From assembly GCA_026390285.1 (NCBI GenBank), contig JAPLGH010000183.1:1-19998 (forward strand): a DNA stretch of 19,998 bases, written 5' to 3'. Shown piece by piece: positions 14,724 through 19,998 of the stretch. Positions within the stretch are counted from its first letter, which is position 1, and the number at the start of each line of letters is the position of its first letter. The translations under genes were made by a program, and so were the position numbers. Origin of the DNA: Caldisericota bacterium. GTDB taxonomy: Bacteria; Caldisericota; Caldisericia; Cryosericales; Cryosericaceae. The notes beneath the pieces are model-generated. The model was not told where the DNA came from, searched no databases, and saw only the letters and a program-made list of their open reading frames with translations.

Positions 14724-14754
14724 AGAAGCGCCGGTCACGAAGACCGGCGCTTCT
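14724..14754 (+). terminator. Strong hairpin after the slipin gene (terminator-like, no U tract)
   Basis: A perfect 13-bp inverted repeat (14724-14736 with 14742-14754) with a five-base loop ACGAA starts 19 bases after the slipin stop. Its position suits termination of the NfeD-slipin transcript, but the downstream side lacks a run of T. It may act as an imperfect terminator or protect the 3' end of the RNA. Confidence 0.65.
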
Positions 14755-14794
14755 GCATGTTGCCGTGTTGACCAGGAACAGGGGTCCTGCGCCG

Positions 14795-14822
14795 TTGTAT
14801 TTTTCCCATCAGTTGGTACCAT
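14795..14822 (+). promoter_or_regulatory. Putative promoter of the opp operon
   Basis: TTGTAT (14795-14800) and TACCAT (14817-14822) are 16 bases apart. Transcription from about 14829 would give a leader of about 46 bases including the GGGGAGG site. A TTGACC at 14768-14773 has no -10 at proper spacing. The assignment rests on sequence alone. Confidence 0.4.
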
Positions 14823-14874
14823 TGGGGGTGGTCGCGCAAGCGGCAAATCCTGTTGGGAAAGGGGAGGCTACTAT

Positions 14875-16508
14875 ATGAGGAAAGCACTGTCACTTGTCTT
14901 GATAGTTGTATTCCTGGTCTCATTCTTCGGTGGAGTTTCTGTCATACCGTCAGCGAAGGCAGTTGCTCAGGAGGTAACGTACAACCTGGGGACGGAGCCT
15001 GCTGCGATCGATCCGGCTATTACGACCCCGCAATCGCAAAGAGTTGGACGATCTCCGCGGATCGAAAGACATATCTGTTCACGCTTCGCGATGCGTATTG
15101 GACGAACGGAACGCCCGTCACTGCGTATGACTTCGAGTACGCCTGGAAGCGTGCGCTCAGCCCGGAGATAGCTTCCGAATATGCCTATCAGCTCTATTAC
15201 GTGTATGGTGGTGAAGCGTTCAACAAGTCCATCAAGGTCGGCAGCAAGTACTATGTCCAGGCTGTTGACGCCAAGGGCAATCCCCTTACGAAGAAGGAAG
15301 GGGACAAGGACGTCCCCGTGCCTGATCTCAAGAAGGAGATCGACCCAAGCAAGAACATTGGTGTCCGGGCGCTGAATGCCAAGACGCTCAAGGTGTATCT
15401 CCAGTCTCCCACGGTCTACTTCCTCAACCTGACAGCATTCCCCACACTGATGCCGGTCTGCAAGGCCGTGGTCAGCAAGAATGACAAGTGGGCCTCTGAC
15501 GTCAAGACGTATGTGACAAATGGACCATTCAGGCTCACAGAGTGGTCCCATAACGAGAAGATGGTTTTTGTCAAGAACCCCACGTATTGGGACAAGGACA
15601 AGGTCAAGCTTACGAAGATCACCTACTACATGGTGGAGGATGAGTCGACGGCGCTTGCGATGTTCCAGAGCGGTCAACTGGACGCTGCGGCCAACGTGCC
15701 TGTCTCAGAGCTGCCCAAGCTGGTCGCCTCAGGCGATGCACAGATCCTTCCATACCTTGGGACCTACTACTACCTGGTCAATGTCACCAAGAAGCCGTTC
15801 AATGATGTCCGCGTTCGCAAGGCTCTGCTCCTGGCGATCAACCGCGTAGGCATCACTCAGGCTATCACTCAGGGCGGGGAGGTTCCTGCGCTGGCGTACG
15901 TTCCGTACGGCATTGCAGACGCGGTTCCTGGCAGTGATTTCCGCAAGGCTTCGCAGGAGAGCTTCTACAAGGACAACGACATCACGACCGCAAAGGCACT
16001 ACTCGCTGCTGCCGGTTATCCCAACGGCAAGGGCTTCCCTGCCTTCACACTGCTCTACAATACCTCCAACGCGCACAAATCGATTGCCGAGGCGATCCAG
16101 CAGATGTGGAAGAAGAACCTTGGGATCACCTGCACCCTCAAGAGTGAGGAGTGGGGCGTTTACATGGATGACCGTCAGCACCTCAACTACAGTGTTGCCC
16201 GTGCTGGCTGGATCGGCGACTACATGGACCCCAACACATTCCTGGACATGTGGGTGACAGGTGGCGGAAACAACGACACCGGCTGGAGCAACAAGTCGTA
16301 CGATGCTCTCATCGCCAAGGCCAAGGCGACCACGGATCCAAAGGCGCGCATGGCAGCACTGCATGCCGCAGAGAAGATCCTCATGACGGACATGCCCATT
16401 CTTCCAATCTACTACTACACGAACCCTGTACTCCTGAGCAAGGGCATCAAGAACTTCTATCAGTCGACGTTGGGATTTGTTGACTGGAAGAACGCTTACA
16501 TGGGGTAG
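14875..16508 (+). pseudogene. oppA: Oligopeptide ABC transporter substrate-binding protein, broken by an internal frameshifting deletion
   Basis: This is a family 5 peptide-binding protein that would capture peptides outside the inner membrane for the permease encoded next. The ATG at 14875 has GGGGAGG seven bases upstream. The first frame gives a signal peptide of about 29 residues ending SAKA, without a lipobox Cys, and the mature start EVTYNLGTEPAAIDPAITT. Around 15022-15030 the frame changes, and the second frame runs to 16508 with DPAIAKSWTISADRKTYLFTLRD-type text, YDFEYAWKRALSP, the hinge regions, GWIGDYMDPNTFLDMW and a normal C-terminus. In relatives about 25 residues, including the NLFEGL segment, separate these two blocks; here they are absent, so about 70-76 nt look lost. 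With them the protein would be near 568 residues. Conservation elsewhere suggests a fresh mutation or a sequence error. Confidence 0.85.
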
Positions 16509-16560
16509 ATGTCAGAAGCCTCTTGACGGCGGTACACACGATCTAGACAAGAAAAGAAGC

Positions 16561-16596
16561 GGGGCGGCTCTGCTCTCGAAGCTTGGGAGCCGCCCC
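16561..16596 (+). terminator. Hairpin between oppA and oppB (attenuator or RNA-stabilising stem)
   Basis: GGGGCGGCTC (16561-16570) pairs perfectly with GAGCCGCCCC (16587-16596) across a 16-base loop. No U tract follows, and the oppB ribosome binding site lies 17 bases downstream. In many ABC operons such a stem after the binding-protein gene protects that message or partly stops transcription so that more binding protein than permease is made; that role is inferred here. Confidence 0.6.
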
Positions 16597-16618
16597 CTGT
16601 CGCATCTCTGGAGGTCCT

Positions 16619-17551
16619 ATGCTCAAGTTCATTCTGCGACGTGTGCTCTCGATGATTCTTGTTGTCCTCATTGTCGCATCCGCCACCTTCTTCATGATGC
16701 GCCTGCTTCCATCGGGGCCCTTCGCCCGTGAGAAGAAGCTGCCACCTGAGATCATCAAGAACCTCGAGGCCCGCTATCACTTGGACGACCCGCTCTGGAA
16801 GCAGTATGTCGACTACATGAAGAACCTGCTCCGGGGTGACCTCGGTCCCAGCTTCAAGTACAAGAACCGTACCGTCAACAACATCATCAACGATGGGTTT
16901 CCTGTCTCAGCCGCATTAGGCCTCGTGGCAGTGTTGCTCGCGGTCGCCATCGGCATCCCTCTGGGCATCTGGGGCGCACTCAAGCAGAACGGCTGGCAGG
17001 ACAGTCTCGTGATGTTCGTGGCGCTCCTGGGCGTGTCCGTCCCCAACTTCATCATGGCAGTATTGCTGATGTTCATCTTTGCCCTGGGCCTCCACGTCGT
17101 GCCTGCGGCTGGCTGGGGATCCTTCAAACAGGTCATCCTTCCCGCCTTTACTCTGGCAGGGTATCCGATAGCATTCCTCGCACGTCTTGTGCGCTCGTCC
17201 ATGCTCGAGGTCCTGCGCCAGGAGTACATCACGACGGCACGGGCAAAAGGACTCTCCGAGCGCCTCGTCATCTTCCGGCACGCGCTGCGCAACATCCTCA
17301 TCCCCGTCGTGACGGTGCTGGGGCCGCTTATCGCGGCAGTGTTCACGGGAAGTTTTGTCGTCGAGAAGATCTTTGCAATCCCGGGTCTGGGCCGTTACTA
17401 CGTCACCAGCATCAATGACCGCGATTACACGACCATCCTCGGCGTCACCATCTTCTACAGCGCTCTGCTGGTGTTCATGAACTTCCTGGTAGACCTGACG
17501 TATGCCTGGCTCGATCCACGTATCCGCTACGTCGAAAGGAAGGTGTCGTGA
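16619..17551 (+). CDS. oppB: Oligopeptide ABC transporter permease, OppB type
   Basis: This 310-residue inner-membrane protein starts FILRRVLSMILVVLIVASATFFMMRLLPSGPF, the usual first helix and following loop of OppB/DppB. Five further helices follow in the binding-protein-dependent transport fold. The EAA loop that docks on the ATPase is seen as YITTARAKGLSERLVIFRHALRN-type text near residues 203-225. The end AWLDPRIRY is typical of the family. The ATG at 16619 has GGAGG four bases upstream; the frame is open to 16583 but that stretch covers the intergenic hairpin. Its TGA stop overlaps the start of oppC. It forms the membrane channel with OppC. Opp and Dpp systems cannot be told apart from the permease alone. 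Confidence 0.92.
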   Translation: MLKFILRRVLSMILVVLIVASATFFMMRLLPSGPFAREKKLPPEIIKNLEARYHLDDPLWKQYVDYMKNLLRGDLGPSFKYKNRTVNNIINDGFPVSAALGLVAVLLAVAIGIPLGIWGALKQNGWQDSLVMFVALLGVSVPNFIMAVLLMFIFALGLHVVPAAGWGSFKQVILPAFTLAGYPIAFLARLVRSSMLEVLRQEYITTARAKGLSERLVIFRHALRNILIPVVTVLGPLIAAVFTGSFVVEKIFAIPGLGRYYVTSINDRDYTTILGVTIFYSALLVFMNFLVDLTYAWLDPRIRYVERKVS

Positions 17552-18513
17552 TGGCCGCAAATACACCATGGCAATTCAAGGAAGGCCTTACCCCAGGTGC
17601 AGGGTCATTCCTTCCAGCCCCCCAGAGTTCTGAAGAGCTGCAACAGTTTACTGGACGGCCCACGACGTACTGGAGCGACGCGATCCGCCGGATTCGCCGC
17701 AACAAGCTGGCCGTCGTAGGATTCTGGATCATTGTCGCCCTGCTCGTCGTCGCGGTCGTCGGACCGATGGTCTCGCCATACAGCTATGAAGAGCAGGACT
17801 TGGAGAATACGTTTCAGTCACCTACGTTGCGACATCCCTTCGGAACGGATCAACTGGGACGCGATCAGCTGACGCGTGTCATGTACGGTTCGCGCATCTC
17901 GCTTGCCGTGGGCATCGTGTGCGCGGCTCTCAACTTCCTCATCGGCGTGACCTATGGCGGGATTTCCGCCTACTTTGGAGGGAGGGTCGACGACATCATG
18001 ATGCGTATCGTCGATATCCTGTACGGGATACCGACGCTGATCATCGTCATCCTGTTGACGGTGCTGTTCAAAGACAAAGGCGTCAGTCCCCTGGTGAATG
18101 TGTTCATCGCCATCGGGCTCACTTACTGGCTGCCGATGGCGCGCATTGTGCGAGGCGAGATTCTGTCGCTCAAGGAGCGTGAGTTCGCGCTGGCCGCGAA
18201 GACCATCGGCGCCCCAAACAACCGTATCCTCTTCAGGCACCTGATCCCCAATGCCATGGGTCCCATTATTGTCACAGTGACGCTGGAGATTCCATCTGCG
18301 ATCTTCACTGAGGCTTTCCTCAGCTACATAGGGCTGGGCGTCAGCGCGCCGGTGGCCAGCTGGGGCGTTCTTGCCTCGGATGGTACCGAAGCCATCCGTT
18401 CATTCCCCTACCTTGTGCTGTTTCCAGCCCTCGCGATCAGTCTGACGATGTTTGCGTTCAACTTCCTGGGCGACGGCCTGCGCGATGCGCTGGACCCACG
18501 CCTGAGGCAGTAG
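17551..18513 (+). CDS. oppC: Oligopeptide ABC transporter permease, OppC type
   Basis: The 320-residue partner permease has an N-terminal cytoplasmic extension of about 45 residues, then IRRNKLAVVGFWIIVALLVVAVVGPMVSPY, the OppC_N signature, followed by HPFGTDQLGRDQLTRVMYGSRISLAVGI, which is the classic OppC/DppC block. Five more helices and the EAA loop (EFALAAKTIGAPNNRILFRHLIPN region) follow, and it ends LGDGLRDALDPRLRQ as usual. The ATG at 17551 shares one base with the oppB stop; a GTG at 17548 could also serve. AAGGAAGG upstream fits either. It is cotranscribed with oppB and oppD. Confidence 0.92.
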   Translation: MAANTPWQFKEGLTPGAGSFLPAPQSSEELQQFTGRPTTYWSDAIRRIRRNKLAVVGFWIIVALLVVAVVGPMVSPYSYEEQDLENTFQSPTLRHPFGTDQLGRDQLTRVMYGSRISLAVGIVCAALNFLIGVTYGGISAYFGGRVDDIMMRIVDILYGIPTLIIVILLTVLFKDKGVSPLVNVFIAIGLTYWLPMARIVRGEILSLKEREFALAAKTIGAPNNRILFRHLIPNAMGPIIVTVTLEIPSAIFTEAFLSYIGLGVSAPVASWGVLASDGTEAIRSFPYLVLFPALAISLTMFAFNFLGDGLRDALDPRLRQ

Positions 18514-18523
18514 GGGGTGCGTA

Positions 18524-19594
18524 ATGAATGAAACCAATGTTCTAATGCGCATCCAGGGTCTTACGACCAATTTTCACACCTATGCCGGTGTTGTCCATGC
18601 GGTGGATGACATGACCCTGACCATTCCAAAGGACTCTGTCGTCGGTATTGTGGGTGAGTCCGGTTCTGGCAAGTCAGTGACGATGATGTCCGTCATGCGC
18701 CTCATCCCGAGCCCTCCAGGCCGGATTGAGGGTGGGCATGTGTGGTTCGATGGTGCGGCGCTGGGAATGCCGGACCGGATGGAGAAAGACGGTCCCAGCA
18801 AGGGGATGGTTGATCTGCTGAGTCTTCCGGCCGACGCCATGATGAAAGTGCGAGGCCGTCATATCGGTATGATCTTTCAGGATCCGATGGTCTCTCTCAA
18901 TCCGGTGCTGACCATTGGCCTGCAGATGACGGAGTCCATGGTGGCGCACGGCCTTGCGACAAACGAAGGGGCGTGGAAGAGGGCTGTCGACAGGCTTGCC
19001 CTGGTGGGCATCCCCAACCCTGAAGAGCGTATGCGTGACTATCCGCACCAGTACTCGGGCGGCATGCGGCAGCGCGTCATGATTGCCATGGCGCTTTCGT
19101 GCGATCCGGAACTGATCATTGCCGATGAACCGACAACGTCTCTGGATGTTACGGTGCAGGCGCAGATCCTGGAACTGATGAAGAAGTTGAAAGCGAAACT
19201 CAAATCCAGCATCATCATCATCAGTCATGACCTTTCCATCGTGGCCGGCATGGCTGACAAGGTAGTCGTCATGTATGCAGGACGAGTGCTTGAAGAAGCA
19301 GACGTTTACGATCTCTACGAAAAGCCCGGGCATCCGTACACCGTGGGGCTCATGAAGTCCGTCCCGCGCCTCGATGCCGAGGACCGGGAGCGCCTGGTCC
19401 CTATCGAAGGGAGCCCCCCGGACCTACTGGCGCCTCCCGTTGGCTGCAAGTTCGCTCCACGCTGCAAGTACGCCATGAACATCTGCCGCGAGCAGGAACC
19501 GCAGCTCGTCACCGTTGGAGAAGGGCACCGTGCTCGGTGTTTTCTGCACCATCCGACCGCGCCGGCAGTCCCTGGATTTGTGAAGGTGGAATAG
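18524..19594 (+). CDS. oppD: Oligopeptide ABC transporter ATP-binding protein, OppD type
   Basis: The 356-residue cytosolic ATPase has Walker A GESGSGKS (about 43-50), the Q-loop MIFQDPMVSLNP, the ABC signature YSGGMRQR, Walker B ELIIADEPT, the D-loop SLD and the switch histidine in IIISHD. The C-terminal oligopeptide-transporter domain carries four cysteines in CKFAPRCKYAMNIC and RARC, a pattern reported to bind an Fe-S cluster in some DppD proteins. Between RLIPSPPGRIEGG and the Q-loop there is an insertion of roughly 20 residues (including MEKDGPSKGMVDLL) compared with ordinary OppD. The start ATG has GGGGGTG just upstream and lies ten bases after oppC. It powers import with OppF. Confidence 0.94.
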   Translation: MNETNVLMRIQGLTTNFHTYAGVVHAVDDMTLTIPKDSVVGIVGESGSGKSVTMMSVMRLIPSPPGRIEGGHVWFDGAALGMPDRMEKDGPSKGMVDLLSLPADAMMKVRGRHIGMIFQDPMVSLNPVLTIGLQMTESMVAHGLATNEGAWKRAVDRLALVGIPNPEERMRDYPHQYSGGMRQRVMIAMALSCDPELIIADEPTTSLDVTVQAQILELMKKLKAKLKSSIIIISHDLSIVAGMADKVVVMYAGRVLEEADVYDLYEKPGHPYTVGLMKSVPRLDAEDRERLVPIEGSPPDLLAPPVGCKFAPRCKYAMNICREQEPQLVTVGEGHRARCFLHHPTAPAVPGFVKVE

Positions 19595-19596
19595 CG

Positions 19597-19998
19597 ATGG
19601 ATACCATACTCAAGGTCGAGCATCTCAAGAAGTACTTTGCAATCAATGTCGGCGGACCGTTTGCGCGACACATGGCCAGTCTGAAGGCTGTCGACGATGT
19701 TTCGTTTGAGGTCGGCCGGGGCGAAACGGTGGGACTGGTCGGTGAGACGGGCTGCGGCAAGACGACCGTCGGCAGAACCATCGTCGGTCTGTATGCGCCG
19801 ACAGCGGGCACCATTACCTACTGTGACGAAAACCTGTGCGCCCTGACGCACGAGGCCATGCGCAAGGTTCGCAGCAAGCTGCAGATGATCTTTCAGGACC
19901 CCTATGCGTCGCTCAATCCACGCATGACAGTGGGGAACATCATCGAAGAACCGATGGACATCTTCAGCATCGGGACCATGGCCGAACGCAGGGAGCGC
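19597..19998 (+). CDS. oppF: Oligopeptide ABC transporter ATP-binding protein, OppF type (cut by window end)
   Basis: The first 134 codons are visible, starting at an ATG two bases after the oppD stop. The sequence reads as the second ATPase of the transporter: an N-terminal LKVEHLKKYFAI, an insert GGPFARHMASLKAVDDVSF typical of OppF/DppF, Walker A GETGCGKT (usually GESGCGKS/T) and the Q-loop MIFQDPYASLNPRMTVG. Signature and Walker B motifs lie beyond the window. The upstream ribosome binding site GGTGGA is weak, suggesting coupling to oppD translation. Confidence 0.93.
   Translation, partial: MDTILKVEHLKKYFAINVGGPFARHMASLKAVDDVSFEVGRGETVGLVGETGCGKTTVGRTIVGLYAPTAGTITYCDENLCALTHEAMRKVRSKLQMIFQDPYASLNPRMTVGNIIEEPMDIFSIGTMAERRER

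Noticed and set aside
1..19998. Mobile elements, CRISPR arrays, tRNA or rRNA genes, defence islands
   Set aside because: No transposase, integrase, regular repeat-spacer pattern, cloverleaf or rRNA sequence was recognised on either strand; the content is ordinary chromosomal genes.

Overview
The window is about 20 kb of GC-rich, tightly packed bacterial DNA (estimated by eye at the mid-50s percent G+C). It has strong Shine-Dalgarno sites, several GTG starts and many overlapping stop/start pairs. All genes are chromosomal housekeeping or transport types; I see no tRNA, rRNA, insertion sequence, phage gene or CRISPR array. The oligopeptide-binding protein has a plain signal peptide without a lipobox, which hints at a diderm cell. 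I cannot name the phylum with confidence.

Layout. 1-948 (minus): the first 61 codons of an amidohydrolase and, upstream of it, a phosphoglycolate-phosphatase-like HAD enzyme. 1086-3855 (plus): a CelD/BioF2-type GNAT protein followed at once by a CBS/DRTGG-containing family II pyrophosphatase homologue. 3988-5544 (plus): an FGGY carbohydrate kinase behind its own promoter and a dyad-rich leader. 5596-8548 (minus): the guaB-guaA operon for GMP synthesis (ATGA overlap), with guaA broken by an internal frameshifting deletion. 8549-8791 (minus): an unrecognised ORF running in frame into guaB. 8881-9801 (plus): a cation diffusion facilitator behind two tandem palindromes. 9823-10266 (minus) and 10470-13186 (plus): a small membrane protein divergent from a Yip1-like membrane protein plus a PcrA/UvrD helicase. 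13305-14705 (plus): an NfeD/slipin (SPFH) membrane pair closed by a 13-bp hairpin. 14875-19998 (plus): an oligopeptide ABC transporter operon oppA-oppB-oppC-oppD-oppF, with oppA broken by an internal frameshifting deletion and oppF cut by the window edge.

Functional picture. GuaB and GuaA make GMP from IMP. The pyrophosphatase homologue would pull pyrophosphate-releasing reactions forward, and guaA is one such reaction. The opp operon imports peptides, with a hairpin between the binding-protein gene and the permease genes that probably sets their expression ratio. NfeD and slipin form a known membrane-quality or microdomain pair.

The most striking observation is that two strongly conserved genes, guaA and oppA, each lack a short internal block (about 40 and about 70 nt by family comparison) whose loss shifts the frame by the same amount. 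Otherwise both are well preserved. This is either a consensus/assembly problem or recent gene inactivation, and reads would decide. I found no clear new defence or mobile system.
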